DNA of 64,000 nt from Ignavibacteria bacterium (GCA_025612375.1 JAAXKN010000020.1:1-64000), one strand, 5' to 3'. Counted from the first letter of the stretch, positions 26,234 to 36,064 are shown. The notes: generated by a model not told the origin, from the letters alone. Numbers and translations are program-made.

Positions 26234-27991
26234 ATGAATAAAAAACTATTAATAACTTTTATGCTTGCCCTCTTTCTTCCTGCGGCCATTTCCGCCCAGG
26301 TAATTGAAAGAATTGACATTGCAGGCGGTCTTTTCAGCAAGACCGAGTACCTGGGCTGGAGCGGTGTACGCAGAGGTATGAAGGTTTTTCCGGCTATTCT
26401 GGACAGCGTAAAAATAAACCTCACAAGGCACCTTTCTGAAAGGGGATACTACCACCCGGCATTTGAAGGCACGGGGCTTATTGCAGAGGCAGACACCGGA
26501 GGCGCAGTTCTTAAGATCAGCGTTCAGCCAGGGGGCCCGACTTACGTAAGGAATATCTCCATTCTGGAGGCAGGAGCAGATTCAGCATACTTTACGAGGC
26601 TTTTCGGCTTCATGAAAGATCAGGTATTAGTAAAGTCAGAACTTGAAGAAAACATTTCATCGGCCCTGGATTACCTGCAGGAAAAAGGATTCCCGTTTGC
26701 AAAGGTAATCCTTAGTTCTGTCTATTTTGAAAAAGATACAGTCCTGTCGCGGGATGCAGCCGATTTATTCTTAAAGATAGACCGGGGGCAGGTGACCAGG
26801 ATTGACGAGGTGAAGATAAAAGGGAATTCGAAGACCTCAGGGAGCGTAATATTAAGGGAACTAAGAATTAAGACGGGGGGGCTTTACTCTCAGAGGCTCG
26901 TTGAGGAGGTCCCGCAGAGGCTCGGCCGTCTGAGGTTTTTTGAGCCTGTTGAAGAGCCTTCATATTATCTTAATCCGAAAGGCGAAGGCGTACTGCTTAT
27001 AAATGTAAAAGAAAAAGAGACGAACAATTTTGACGGCATACTGGGCTACCTGCCGGGCGCCGAGGGGCAAAAGGGATATCTGACGGGGCTTGTTAACGTT
27101 ACGCTGCGCAACATTCTGGGAACAGGAAGAGCGGCGGCAATAAAATGGCAGCAGCTGGACAGGTACTCTCAGGACCTGGAACTGAGGTATCAGGAGCCAT
27201 GGCTATTTAATTTTCCTTTCAATGTAAATCTTGGCCTTGCGCAGCATAAGCAGGATACAACATACATTCAGAGGAGATACGAGGCTTCAGTTGAGTATCT
27301 GGCAACTGAGGACATTTCCGCCTCACTCATAATGTCTGCCGAAGAGGTAATTCCGACAGAAAACGGCTCAAACTTTCTTACTGTTTTCAACTCTTCCACT
27401 CTTTCAACGGGAGCGAACCTTAAGATTGATACAAGAGACGACTTCTACGCGCCTTCAAAAGGCGTTTACTTTCTTAACAGCTATCTTTTCAGCAGGAAGA
27501 AAGTTAACGGTCCGGAGAGGTTTCTTACGCCTGAAGTAATAACCAGGATAAACCAGCAGCGCTTTGCCGTTGATTTCAGCATTTTCCAGGAGGTTTTCAG
27601 CAGGCAGGTAGCTGCCCTGGGTCTCCACGGCAGGGAGCTCAGGAGTTCCACCTTTGAAGTAAGCGACCTTTACCGTTTTGGCGGGGCCACTACGCTGAGG
27701 GGCTATAATGAAAACCAGTTCCTGGCAAACAGGCTCCTGTGGTCGAACCTTGAATACCGCCTGCTCATGTCGAGGCGCACATACGCCTTTTTGTTCCTTG
27801 ATTCGGGTTATTACCTTAGAAGCGCCGAGCCCGAGAGGAACATACCCCGCATTTCAGGCTTCAGGACGGGCTACGGAGTGGGTATTAACCTTGAAACCGG
27901 CTTTGGTGTCTTAAGTGTCAGCTATGCACTGGGTCGAGGTGACACGTTCAGCCAGGGTAAAATACATCTTGGGCTGGTTAACGAATTTTAA
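26234..27991 (+). CDS. BamA/TamA-family outer-membrane protein (Omp85)
   Basis: 585 residues, signal peptide ending ISA-Q at about 21. Residues about 25-270 contain two or three POTRA-like units (VTRIDEVKIKGNSKTSGSVILRE is the clearest). The beta-barrel runs from about 285 to the end, with RGY-type loop motif FGGATTLRGYNENQF (the conserved loop 6 R-G) and a C-terminal strand ending in Phe. It is shorter than BamA (about 800 residues), so a TamA-like assembly or export protein is more likely than the essential BamA. The start is ATG; no ribosome site stands out. A UbiA gene follows 71 bases on. Confidence 0.88.
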   Translation: MNKKLLITFMLALFLPAAISAQVIERIDIAGGLFSKTEYLGWSGVRRGMKVFPAILDSVKINLTRHLSERGYYHPAFEGTGLIAEADTGGAVLKISVQPGGPTYVRNISILEAGADSAYFTRLFGFMKDQVLVKSELEENISSALDYLQEKGFPFAKVILSSVYFEKDTVLSRDAADLFLKIDRGQVTRIDEVKIKGNSKTSGSVILRELRIKTGGLYSQRLVEEVPQRLGRLRFFEPVEEPSYYLNPKGEGVLLINVKEKETNNFDGILGYLPGAEGQKGYLTGLVNVTLRNILGTGRAAAIKWQQLDRYSQDLELRYQEPWLFNFPFNVNLGLAQHKQDTTYIQRRYEASVEYLATEDISASLIMSAEEVIPTENGSNFLTVFNSSTLSTGANLKIDTRDDFYAPSKGVYFLNSYLFSRKKVNGPERFLTPEVITRINQQRFAVDFSIFQEVFSRQVAALGLHGRELRSSTFEVSDLYRFGGATTLRGYNENQFLANRLLWSNLEYRLLMSRRTYAFLFLDSGYYLRSAEPERNIPRISGFRTGYGVGINLETGFGVLSVSYALGRGDTFSQGKIHLGLVNEF

Positions 27992-27998
27992 TGTTTTC

Positions 27999-28017
27999 AG
28001 GAATATTCCTATTTTTG
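27999..28017 (+). promoter_or_regulatory. Palindrome and TATTTTTG box upstream of ubiA-like gene
   Basis: AGGAATATTCCT (27999-28010) is a perfect 12-base palindrome directly joined to TATTTTTG (28010-28017), which fits the TAnnTTTG promoter box. No clear upstream TTG box is present at the right distance. It could be a weak promoter with an operator-like dyad, or a small terminator of the preceding gene. Confidence 0.28.
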
Positions 28018-28062
28018 CAGATAAAATCTCACTAAGATAAAAATTTCTCTAAGGGTAAACTC

Positions 28063-28905
28063 GTGAAAAAACTGGCCTCAGCTATTCAAATAATCCGCCC
28101 GTTAAACGCCCTGATAACATTACTTACCATTCTGGTCTCAGGCGTAATCTGTTCAAGGGGTGAATATCTCTGGCTGAATATTCTTCTGGCCTCATTTTCC
28201 GGCGCCCTGGCGGCCTCGGCAGGAAACGTAATAAACGACATTATAGACATTGAAATTGACCGCATAAACCGCCCGGGAAGAGCGCTGCCCTCGGGAAAAC
28301 TGAGCGTTAAAGAGGCTTATTTTCTGTACGGCCTGTTAAATTTTGCCGGACTGGTGCCGGCGGTTTTTATAAATGCAGCCTCACTGGTTATTTACCTTAT
28401 CTCGGCAGCACTGATATTTCTTTACTCATACCGTCTTAAGGGAATTCCACTAATAGGAAATTTTGCTGTAGGAGTTATGACGGCTTTGGCCTTTATATTC
28501 GGAGGGGTGGCTGTTGGAAGCTGGAAGCTTACAATAATACCGGCTTTTTTTGCCTTTCTTGTCAATCTTATACGTGAAATTATCAAGGATATGGAGGACG
28601 TTGAGGGGGACAGCAGGATGAGCGTTGTAACTTTTCCTCAAAAATACGGATTTGGCAGGACTATACGGGTAATCGGTTTTTTAACTATATTACTGATGAC
28701 GTTTACTACAATCCCGTTTCTACTGCATATTTACGCAATTGAGTATTTTGTACTGATAATGAGCGGGGTGAATTTATTATTCCTATTTTTTCTTAAACTT
28801 CTCTTTCGGCCAAAAGGAGGGCTCTTAAGGCTGCGTCTTATGAGTAATGTGCTTAAATTAAACATGGTTCTGGGCCTTATTGCAATATATCTGGGAAATA
28901 AATGA
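28063..28905 (+). CDS. UbiA-family prenyltransferase
   Basis: Membrane prenyltransferase of 280 residues with about eight or nine helices. The first aspartate motif is NVINDIIDIEIDRINRPGRA (NDxxDxxxD) and the second is DMEDVEGDSRMSVVTFP. The NRPGRALPSG wording is close to the geranylgeranylglycerol-phosphate and protoporphyrin/menaquinone branches; short prenylated quinone or lipid roles are both possible. No menaquinone, heme or chlorophyll genes are adjacent. GTG start behind AAGGG. Overlaps rnhB by 4 bases (ATGA), an operon with rnhB and yraN. Confidence 0.88.
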   Translation: MKKLASAIQIIRPLNALITLLTILVSGVICSRGEYLWLNILLASFSGALAASAGNVINDIIDIEIDRINRPGRALPSGKLSVKEAYFLYGLLNFAGLVPAVFINAASLVIYLISAALIFLYSYRLKGIPLIGNFAVGVMTALAFIFGGVAVGSWKLTIIPAFFAFLVNLIREIIKDMEDVEGDSRMSVVTFPQKYGFGRTIRVIGFLTILLMTFTTIPFLLHIYAIEYFVLIMSGVNLLFLFFLKLLFRPKGGLLRLRLMSNVLKLNMVLGLIAIYLGNK

Positions 28906-29519
28906 AAAATTTTGATAACGCATTTTTGTCTGAAAGTGTGCGTCTTATTGCCGGAATAGACGAAGCCGGGAGGGGACCGCTGGCAGGCCCTGTTGCAGCT
29001 GCCTCGGTTATTTTTGACCCGGGCGTTACGATAGGGAAAGTAAATGATTCAAAAAAGCTCTGTGAATCCTTAAGGGAAGAGCTTTACCTGGAGATTACGG
29101 AAAAGGCCCTGGCCTGGGGGGTAAGCATAGTAAGCCACGAGGAAATAGACAGAATAAACATACTTCAGGCCTCGCTTCTTGCCATGAAAAATTCACTGGA
29201 GGGCCTTTCTATTGTGCCTGACCTTGCAATAATTGACGGCAATAAGGTTTTTCCCTCGAAAATACCCACGAAAGCCATAGTAAAAGGGGACGGAAAGTCT
29301 TTCTGCATTGCTGCAGCTTCAATAGTTGCCAAGGTTACGCGTGACCGCCTGATGAGGGAGCTTTCGGAAATTCATCCAGAATACATGTGGCATAAAAACA
29401 AGGGTTACGGCACGCGTGAGCACATAAAGGCACTCATGGAATTCGGCCCAAGCCCTTATCACAGAAAAACATTCCTGAAACACTTCATTATGGAAGAAAA
29501 TGAGCCTGGAATCGAATAA
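28902..29519 (+). CDS. rnhB: Ribonuclease HII
   Basis: 205-residue endonuclease that cuts the RNA strand of RNA:DNA hybrids and removes single ribonucleotides from DNA. The signature GIDEAGRGPLAGPV holds the first catalytic Asp-Glu pair; NDSKKLCESLRE, AIIDGNKVFP and SIVAKVTRDRLM provide the later acidic residues and family blocks. Start ATG in an ATGA overlap with the UbiA gene. It overlaps yraN by 20 bases, a common rnhB-yraN pairing. Confidence 0.96.
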   Translation: MKNFDNAFLSESVRLIAGIDEAGRGPLAGPVAAASVIFDPGVTIGKVNDSKKLCESLREELYLEITEKALAWGVSIVSHEEIDRINILQASLLAMKNSLEGLSIVPDLAIIDGNKVFPSKIPTKAIVKGDGKSFCIAAASIVAKVTRDRLMRELSEIHPEYMWHKNKGYGTREHIKALMEFGPSPYHRKTFLKHFIMEENEPGIE

Positions 29520-29859
29520 GGCAGGCCGGGAAGGGGAGGAGATGGCCGTCCGGCTCTTAATGAGCAAAGGCTTTAAGGTAGTTGAAAGGAACTACCATTT
29601 CGGCAAAGGAGAGCTGGATATTGTGGCCCGGGATGGGGAGACACTGGTATTTGTTGAAGTAAAGTACAGGCAGAACATGGAATACGGGGAGCCGGAATAC
29701 AGCATTACACCCCAAAAAATCAAACAGATCAAGAAAGTAGCCCGCTGTTATCTTTTCGAGAAGCATATTGATGAGGTTGCCTGCCGATTTGATGTTGTGG
29801 CAATTCTGGAGGAAAAGCCGGGCAGTCCGGTAATAAATTACTATAAAGATGCCTTCTGA
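29500..29859 (+). CDS. YraN (UPF0102) family putative endonuclease
   Basis: 119 residues. Matches UPF0102: NKAGREGEEMAVRLLMSKGF, then ERNYHFGKGELDIVARD and LVFVEVKYR, which form a Holliday-junction-resolvase-like (restriction-endonuclease fold) core with the E-x-D-x-K type site. Proteins of the family are conserved next to rnhB in many bacteria; the biochemical role is not settled. The start is ATG 29500, inside the end of rnhB. No terminator is obvious in the 171 bases before mlaE. Confidence 0.93.
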   Translation: MSLESNKAGREGEEMAVRLLMSKGFKVVERNYHFGKGELDIVARDGETLVFVEVKYRQNMEYGEPEYSITPQKIKQIKKVARCYLFEKHIDEVACRFDVVAILEEKPGSPVINYYKDAF

Positions 29860-30030
29860 CGCTCTTTTCTATTACGGGCAAAATGCGTAAATTTTTAACT
29901 TAAATAATTTTAATTTTTGCAGCCCGAATTGTGTTAATTTAAGGATATGATTTTTTGGCACAATGTAAATTATTAAAATGTTCAGCAGTTTTATTATCTT
30001 ATACTAACCAGGGGAAACCAAGATAACTTA

Positions 30031-30825
30031 ATGCAGCTTAGTAAAACCAGAAGCGGTCAGATAAAAGAGCGGTTCAACGAGTACTTCGGCACAATTGGAG
30101 GCCTTTCACTTTTTACAGTTGAATTCTTCAAGACGTTTTTCACCCCTCCATACGAATTTGCTGAAATAAAGAAACACATGGACGAGCTTGGGGTCAAGAC
30201 CCTGCCGATTGTCAGTGTTACAGGTTTTATAATAGGCCTGGTTCTGGCGATGCAAAGCCAGCCCGTGCTGGTGAGGTTCGGGGCCGAGTCATTTCTGCCC
30301 GGCATGGTAGCACTTACGGTTGTAAGGGAGCTGGGGCCGGTTCTGACGGCAATAATTTTTGCCGGGCGTGTCAGTTCAGGAATCGGCGCTGAACTGGGCT
30401 CGATGAGGGTTACAGAGCAGATTGATGCAATGGAAGTTTCGGCAGTCAATCCGTTTAAGTATCTGGTTGTAACGCGCGTTATTGCCTGTACTTTGATTTT
30501 ACCTGTTCTGACGGTTTATGTGATCTTTATTGCAATAATGGGCGGATATATTGCAATTACGCTCTCGCAGAGCATGAATTTTAATTATTACGTCAATTCA
30601 CTCATGCTTTCAATCCGTTTTGGCGATTTTCTGCCGGGTGTGGCAAAAACTTTTGTTTTCGGCTTTATAGTCGGGATGGTTGGAGCCTACAAGGGCTACA
30701 CGGCCGAGAACGGGACCGAAGGTGTAGGGAAAGCCTCCACGACCTCGGTAGTTGTTTCATCGCTGCTGATTCTTTTATTTGATATGGTGCTTGTTAAAAT
30801 AACATTGTGGTTATGGCCGACTTGA
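30031..30825 (+). CDS. mlaE: MlaE-family phospholipid ABC transporter permease
   Basis: 264 residues, five or six helices. Family blocks are clear: FIIGLVLAMQSQPVL, VRELGPVLTAIIFAGRVSSGIGAELGSM, VTEQIDAMEVSAVNP and a late VGMVGAYKGY. Permease of the Mla system that moves phospholipids between the inner membrane and outer-membrane partner across the periplasm. First gene of an mlaE-F-D set; it overlaps mlaF by one base (TGATG). A second mlaE homologue on the minus strand lies at 40113. Confidence 0.94.
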   Translation: MQLSKTRSGQIKERFNEYFGTIGGLSLFTVEFFKTFFTPPYEFAEIKKHMDELGVKTLPIVSVTGFIIGLVLAMQSQPVLVRFGAESFLPGMVALTVVRELGPVLTAIIFAGRVSSGIGAELGSMRVTEQIDAMEVSAVNPFKYLVVTRVIACTLILPVLTVYVIFIAIMGGYIAITLSQSMNFNYYVNSLMLSIRFGDFLPGVAKTFVFGFIVGMVGAYKGYTAENGTEGVGKASTTSVVVSSLLILLFDMVLVKITLWLWPT

Positions 30826-31559
30826 TGGTAGAAATAAAAAAACTAAGCAAAACCTTTGATTCTCACAAGGTGCTGGAAAAAATTTCCCTGAATGTGGAAA
30901 AGGGGGAAAACCTAGTCGTTTTTGGCAGAAGCGGGACCGGTAAGAGTGTGCTTCTGAAGTGCATTATAGGTCTTATGACGCCTGACGAGGGGGACATAAA
31001 TGTGGACGGGCAGGATATGCTGAAGCTTTCCTACCGGCAGTTGAATGAGGTGAGAAAAAACATAGGATTTCTTTTCCAGAGCGGGGCTTTGTACGATTCA
31101 ATGACTGTGAGGGAAAACCTCGCATTCCCGCTAAACAGGCACTTCAAGCTGCCCGCCTCTGAAGTGGAAGACAGGGTTATTAAAACTCTTGAAATGGTTT
31201 CTCTTGTTGATGCTGTAGATAAAATGCCTTCTGAGCTCTCCGGCGGCATGCGTAAAAGAATAGCTCTTGCGCGTTCAATTATCACGGAACCGAAACTGAT
31301 GCTTTATGATGAGCCTACAACGGGACTTGATCCCCTGACTACAAAGGAGATCAGCGAGCTGATTCTGGAGCTGCAGAAAAAACTGAATATGACTTCCATT
31401 GCCGTTACACATGACCTGATATGTGCTAATATTATTGCTGACAGGGCTATATTCCTCAAAGACGCAGTTATTGCTTATGAGGGAACGATAAGCGAGCTTA
31501 CGAGTTCGCAGGACAAATTTTTACAAAACTTTTTTAGTACGGAAGTTATTAAAGCCTAA
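30825..31559 (+). CDS. mlaF: MlaF-type ABC ATP-binding protein
   Basis: 244 residues from ATG 30825 in a TGATG overlap with mlaE; upstream GTG 30807 and ATG 30813 would sit within mlaE. Walker A FGRSGTGKSVLL, Q-loop LFQSGALYDSM, ABC signature LSGGMRKRIALARSI and Walker B LMLYDEPTTGLDP followed by a VTHDL switch are all present. The LSGGMRKR form is typical of the MlaF/MCE clade. It drives the MlaE permease. Last 14 bases before mlaD carry an AGGAGAT site. Confidence 0.95.
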   Translation: MVEIKKLSKTFDSHKVLEKISLNVEKGENLVVFGRSGTGKSVLLKCIIGLMTPDEGDINVDGQDMLKLSYRQLNEVRKNIGFLFQSGALYDSMTVRENLAFPLNRHFKLPASEVEDRVIKTLEMVSLVDAVDKMPSELSGGMRKRIALARSIITEPKLMLYDEPTTGLDPLTTKEISELILELQKKLNMTSIAVTHDLICANIIADRAIFLKDAVIAYEGTISELTSSQDKFLQNFFSTEVIKA

Positions 31560-31573
31560 GCTAGGAGATATAA

Positions 31574-32617
31574 ATGCTGAAAAATTTCACGGGTGCACGC
31601 CTGGGACTTTTTGTCTTTCTGGGTACCGCCCTACTGGTAACTGCAATTTTTCTTATCGGGGGAAGGGAATCCCTCTTTCAGTCAACTTTTACCATAAAAG
31701 CCATGTTTGCAACCGTTGAAGGCCTGAGAACCGGAGCACCTGTAAGGCTGAGCGGTATTAACGTGGGAAGTGTAAGCGAAATTGAAATTGCAAATGATAC
31801 CACAGGACGTGTTGTTGTAACAATGAGAGTAAACTCCGATATAAAAAACTTCATACGCAAGGATACCAGGGCTACAATTGAAACAGAAGGTCTCGTGGGC
31901 AATAAAATTGTTGTTCTTACCGTTGGAACGACAGCCTACGAGATAGTTAAAGACGGGGGCTTTGTACGCTCAAAATCACCTGTAAGCATTGCTGAAATTA
32001 TAGCCGAAAGCCAGGGGACACTCAACTATCTGAAGGATATAACAAAGGATTTTTCTGAAATAGTGTCCAAGATTAATAACGGAGAGGGCACAATAGGTAA
32101 AATTGTAAATGATGATGAGCTCTACAATTCGGCAACACAGATTACCAAGTCGGCCGACCGGAGCCTGAATACAATTACAACAAAGCTTAATGAGATTTCG
32201 GATATTGTAAAGAATACGACGGGTGACTTCCAGAAGATTATTTCCGACCTGGACAATACGATTCTGAAGGTGGATAATGTAGTCGATAATGTGCGTCAGG
32301 GCAAGGGGCTTCTTGGACAGCTGGTTTCAGACAAGAGCACCTACAGCGACTCTGTAAAGGCGATAGTTAAAAATCTGACCGCCACAACAGAACAGGTAAA
32401 AGTAGGGGCTTCAAGGTTCTCTGAGAATATGGAAGCCTTAAAGCATAACTGGCTCTTTAAGAGCTATTTTGAGGAAAGGGGCTACTGGGATGCCAACGAA
32501 TATGAAAAAAACATAGACAGCAAGTTATCCGAAATAAAGGAAAAAACAAGAACCCTGGATCAGAAGATTAAGGAATTAAAATCTCTGGAGAATAATACGG
32601 GGACCAGGACACGCTAG
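31574..32617 (+). CDS. mlaD: MlaD-type MCE-domain protein
   Basis: 347 residues with one N-terminal transmembrane helix (about 10-28) and an MCE domain at about 38-118 (TIKAMFATVEGLRTGAPVRL, then GINVGSVSEI). The rest is a long helical region with two short loop motifs, GEGTIGKIVNDDELY and GKGLLGQLVSDKSTY, that are characteristic of the helical tail of MlaD/LetB-like proteins, plus a coiled end. It forms the periplasmic lipid-binding ring above MlaE. Strong AGGAGATATAA site. No MlaC homologue follows. Confidence 0.9.
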   Translation: MLKNFTGARLGLFVFLGTALLVTAIFLIGGRESLFQSTFTIKAMFATVEGLRTGAPVRLSGINVGSVSEIEIANDTTGRVVVTMRVNSDIKNFIRKDTRATIETEGLVGNKIVVLTVGTTAYEIVKDGGFVRSKSPVSIAEIIAESQGTLNYLKDITKDFSEIVSKINNGEGTIGKIVNDDELYNSATQITKSADRSLNTITTKLNEISDIVKNTTGDFQKIISDLDNTILKVDNVVDNVRQGKGLLGQLVSDKSTYSDSVKAIVKNLTATTEQVKVGASRFSENMEALKHNWLFKSYFEERGYWDANEYEKNIDSKLSEIKEKTRTLDQKIKELKSLENNTGTRTR

Positions 32618-32669
32618 CTCAGGACTGTTTATTAAATTCTGCCTTTTTTAACTCCTCACAAAACCTTAA

Positions 32670-32730
32670 TTTACCGGGTTAATTTTTATTTTACCGGTTC
32701 AAAGAGCGCCCCCAAGAAAAGGCGCCCTTT
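32670..32730 (+). promoter_or_regulatory. Direct repeat and GC hairpin upstream of uvrA
   Basis: TTTACCGG occurs twice, exactly 20 bases apart (starting 32670 and 32690), i.e. two helical turns. Next comes a hairpin: CAAAGAGCGCC (32700-32710) with GGCGCCCTTTG (32721-32731) with one mismatch, loop CCCAAGAAAA. No T-run follows. It may be an operator plus leader structure for uvrA, or the tail of the mla operon. Not matched to any known SOS box. Confidence 0.35.
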
Positions 32731-32758
32731 GAACCCAGATTGAACTTTCAAAACCGAT

Positions 32759-35548
32759 ATGTCAAAAAATCCTAACAATAATTCACGCGATAAGATCATT
32801 GTAAAGGGCGCAAGAGAGCATAATCTTAAGAACCTTTCTCTGGAGATTCCGCGCAATAAACTGGTGGTTTTTACCGGTGTTTCGGGCAGCGGTAAATCAT
32901 CCCTTGTCTTTGATACGATTTATGCCGAAGGGCAGCGCCGCTACGTTGAAAGCCTTTCTTCATACGCCAGACAGTTTCTGGAAAGAATAAATAAGCCCGA
33001 CGTGGACTTTATTTACGGTATAAGTCCTGCTGTAGCAATTGAGCAGAAAACGGGCTCGAGGAATACACGTTCAACCGTTGGGACTACAACAGAGATCTAC
33101 GATTACCTGAGGCTTCTTTTTGCCCGTATCGGGAAGACCTATTGCATTAATTGCGGAAACGTGGTAAAAAAAGATACCGTAGGATCTGTCTCGGAGTGGC
33201 TCGAAAGCCAGCCCGAAGAGGGAAGGTTTTACATGGGCTTTCCGATGCACAGCCATGAGGGAAGGACACTCAAAGAAGAAGTTGAGCTCCTTAAAAGGCG
33301 GGGCTTTTTCAGGATATTTATTAAGGATAAGCTTGCAGACCTTAATGAAAAGTACACGCTGCCGAGGAAAAAAGAGCCGATATACGTTGTTATAGACCGC
33401 TTCAAGGTTAAAAAGGGTAAAGTAAGGGAAACGCTCTCGGAATCAATTGAAACTTCATTTAAGGAAGGGGAGGGGCGCCTTGCGGTTATTAATGCAGACA
33501 ACTTTGAGGTGAAGAATTTTAACCGCTTTTACGAGTGCTGCGGAACGCGTTATGAAGAACCCGAGCCGCATTTCTTTTCATTTAACAATCCTTTCGGTGC
33601 ATGCCCTGTCTGCCAGGGTTTCGGAAGGACGGTTGGAATTGACATGGACCTTGTGGTTCCAAATCCCAATCTTACGATAGTTGAAGGTGCAATTGCCCCG
33701 TGGCGCGGCGTTAAGTACAGCAAGCATCTGAGGGATTTGGTGCGTACGGCAAAAGATCACGGCATTCCGACTCAGGTTCCGTTCAGGGAGCTTTCCGACG
33801 AGCAGGTGGAAACTATTAAAAGGGGTTATTCCGGGTTTATGGGAATTGACAGATTCTTTGAGGACCTGGAAAGCCATACTTATAAGATGCATATAAGGGT
33901 GCTTTTAAGCCGTTACCGCGGTTATACAACCTGTGCGGCCTGCAAGGGTTCACGCCTGAGGCGCGAGACTGAGCAGGTTAAAATCGGCGGCAGCTCAATA
34001 CAGGACGTTGTAAGGCTTTCTATAGAAAAGGCTTTTCAGTTTTTCCTTTCGCTGAAGCTTACTGAATATGAGATGTCAATTGCCGAAAGGATACTTAAGG
34101 AGATCATAAAGCGCCTTACGTTCTTAAATGACGTCGGCCTGGGATACCTTACAATGGACCGCCTGAGCAGCACGCTTTCAGGAGGTGAGACACAGAGGAT
34201 TAATCTTGCCACTTCACTCGGGTCTTCACTTATAGGAACGCTTTATGTTTTGGATGAGCCGAGTATAGGGCTTCACCCCAGGGACAACACGCGCCTGATC
34301 AGGATACTGAAATCCCTAAGGGATATAGGTAACACGGTCCTTGTAGTTGAGCACGACCCTGAAATGATGCACGAAGCGGATATTATTGCCGACATGGGTC
34401 CCCGTGCGGGAATCCATGGCGGTGAGATTACTGCAATGGGAAGCTATGAAGAGATATTAAAGGATCCTAATTCACTTACGGGAAAGTATCTTTCGGGAAA
34501 GCTGACGATACCGGTTCCCGAGGTGAGAAATACAGCCGCCACAAAACTCCTTCAGATCAAAGGAGCCAGGGAACACAACCTGAAGAATATTGACGTCGAT
34601 ATACCGCTTAATAAATTTGTGGTCATAACGGGCGTCAGCGGTTCGGGCAAGAGTACCTTAATTCACGACGTGCTCTTTGGGGGCGTTACAAAACTTCTCG
34701 GGGGCAACCCTCCTAAAATCGGGCGCTTTGAGGACATAAAAGGGGTGAACCAGATTGACAACATTGAAATTGTGGACCAGTCCCCGATTGGCAGAAGCCC
34801 CCGCTCGAACCCAATAAGCTACGTTAAGGCTTATGAGCTTATACGTGAGCTTTTTGCCAATACGCACCAGGCAAGGGCAAGAGGATACAAGCCGGGCTAC
34901 TTTTCATTCAACGTTCCGGGCGGGAGGTGCGAGACGTGCCAGGGTGAAGGCCATGTGAAGGTTGAAATGCAGTTTCTGGCCGATCTTTATCTTGAATGCG
35001 AGGACTGCAAGGGCACGCGCTTTAAGAAAGAGATAAGGGAGATCACCTATAAAGGGAAAAACCTCGTTGAAGTGCTTGAAATGTCTGTTGATGAGGCCTT
35101 GGAGCTTTTCAGCGACAGCAATAAAATAAGGAACTACCTGCAGGTTTTATCCGATGTGGGCCTGGGTTATATAAAGCTGGGGCAGCCCTCCAACACCCTG
35201 TCGGGAGGTGAAGCACAGAGAGTAAAGTTAGCGGCACACCTTTCCACACAGAAAGACAGTGAGCATACGCTTTTTATATTCGATGAGCCTACGACAGGCC
35301 TTCACTTTGATGACATCAGCAAGCTTCTTAACTGCTTTAAGATGCTGCTTGAAAGGAATAATTCAGTTGTAATAATTGAACACAATCTGGATGTAATTAA
35401 AAGTGCGGATTATATAATTGATCTTGGTCCCGAGGCGGGTGAAAAAGGGGGCGAAGTAGTAGCCTGCGGCACTCCCGAGGAGATAATTGAAGCCTCTGCG
35501 TCCTATACCGGGCAGTATTTAAAAAGCTATCTTGACGGTCAGAAGTAA
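32759..35548 (+). CDS. uvrA: UvrA excinuclease ATPase subunit
   Basis: 929 residues, full length. DNA-damage recognition ATPase of nucleotide excision repair. Two ABC halves: Walker [20 protein letters not shown] (N) and [15 protein letters not shown] (C), signatures [18 protein letters not shown] and [15 protein letters not shown], and Walker [12 protein letters not shown] and [12 protein letters not shown]. Zinc-binding cysteine clusters CPVCQG/CAACKG and [13 protein letters not shown] ... CEDCKG are present. The start is ATG with only a weak ribosome site. A perfect terminator hairpin follows. The 4-Cys and Gln-rich elements look intact. Confidence 0.98.
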   Translation: MSKNPNNNSRDKIIVKGAREHNLKNLSLEIPRNKLVVFTGVSGSGKSSLVFDTIYAEGQRRYVESLSSYARQFLERINKPDVDFIYGISPAVAIEQKTGSRNTRSTVGTTTEIYDYLRLLFARIGKTYCINCGNVVKKDTVGSVSEWLESQPEEGRFYMGFPMHSHEGRTLKEEVELLKRRGFFRIFIKDKLADLNEKYTLPRKKEPIYVVIDRFKVKKGKVRETLSESIETSFKEGEGRLAVINADNFEVKNFNRFYECCGTRYEEPEPHFFSFNNPFGACPVCQGFGRTVGIDMDLVVPNPNLTIVEGAIAPWRGVKYSKHLRDLVRTAKDHGIPTQVPFRELSDEQVETIKRGYSGFMGIDRFFEDLESHTYKMHIRVLLSRYRGYTTCAACKGSRLRRETEQVKIGGSSIQDVVRLSIEKAFQFFLSLKLTEYEMSIAERILKEIIKRLTFLNDVGLGYLTMDRLSSTLSGGETQRINLATSLGSSLIGTLYVLDEPSIGLHPRDNTRLIRILKSLRDIGNTVLVVEHDPEMMHEADIIADMGPRAGIHGGEITAMGSYEEILKDPNSLTGKYLSGKLTIPVPEVRNTAATKLLQIKGAREHNLKNIDVDIPLNKFVVITGVSGSGKSTLIHDVLFGGVTKLLGGNPPKIGRFEDIKGVNQIDNIEIVDQSPIGRSPRSNPISYVKAYELIRELFANTHQARARGYKPGYFSFNVPGGRCETCQGEGHVKVEMQFLADLYLECEDCKGTRFKKEIREITYKGKNLVEVLEMSVDEALELFSDSNKIRNYLQVLSDVGLGYIKLGQPSNTLSGGEAQRVKLAAHLSTQKDSEHTLFIFDEPTTGLHFDDISKLLNCFKMLLERNNSVVIIEHNLDVIKSADYIIDLGPEAGEKGGEVVACGTPEEIIEASASYTGQYLKSYLDGQK

Positions 35549-35914
35549 GTTACGTTAAATCTAATTTTCCAGGCAGGCATATGTGGGAATACCCAGTCAT
35601 ATGCCTGCTTTTTTCAACTATAGTCCCCAAATTTTCCCACACAGCCACAGTCAGGCGTTGCAATTTCACAGCGTAATTTGCATAAAAACCGGAAGCCTTG
35701 AAAATGCTCTAAAAACAAACAAAATGTCTCATTTTGTAGGGGAAAGCCTTACAAAATTTGTTGAAAAATAGACTACAGAGCACCTCTATCTTGGCCTACA
35801 TTAATATCAGAAAAAGACCTATACCAGCTCTTTGGATAATATGTTAAGTTCATAAGTGTTACATAATTAGCCGTATGCCAGGCAATTAAAATTCTGCGAA
35901 CAAAGGAGGAATGT
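35549..35914. other. Intergenic region before the lmo0937-type gene
   Basis: 366 bases holding the uvrA terminator and, at 35719-35737, an inverted repeat ACAAAATG-tct-CATTTTGT (eight perfect pairs). A related TACAAAATTTGT sits at 35749-35760. No coding frame with a ribosome site was found, apart from the small gene that starts at 35915. The repeats could be operators for the small membrane peptide and the low-complexity gene; that is inference. Confidence 0.4.
35573..35614 (+). terminator. Strong intrinsic terminator after uvrA
   Basis: GCAGGCATATG (35573-35583) pairs perfectly with CATATGCCTGC (35598-35608) around a 14-base loop and is followed by TTTTTT (35609-35614). Classic rho-independent structure. 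Confidence 0.85.
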
Positions 35915-36064
35915 ATGTTGTGGACGATTTTTGCCATTCTTTTGGTACTATGGATCATAGGGATGGCCAGTTCTTACACGCTTGGCGGATTTATACATAT
36001 ACTGCTTGCAGCCGCAATAATACTGGCAATCATAAGCCTGGTGCGTGGAAGAAGCGTCGTATAG
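35915..36064 (+). CDS. lmo0937-family small membrane protein (49 aa)
   Basis: Short gene, ATG 35915 to TAG 36064, 49 residues, with an excellent AAAGGAGGA site at 35902-35910. Sequence begins MLWTIFAILLVLWIIGM, then SYTLGGFIHILLAAAII, ending SLVRGRSVV: two transmembrane helices separated by a Gly-rich turn and a basic tail. This is close to the lmo0937 family of tiny membrane proteins, widespread and linked in several species with stress or stationary phase; molecular role unknown. Starts 74 bases ahead of the low-complexity secreted protein and may share its regulation. Confidence 0.85.
   Translation: MLWTIFAILLVLWIIGMASSYTLGGFIHILLAAAIILAIISLVRGRSVV

Noticed and set aside
29961-29979. TGGCAC element near 29957 as a sigma-54 promoter for mlaE
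   Set aside because: The required TTGC box at the right distance is absent (AAATTATT instead).
35583-35771. 62-codon plus-strand frame after uvrA
   Set aside because: It begins inside the uvrA terminator hairpin and has no ribosome site.
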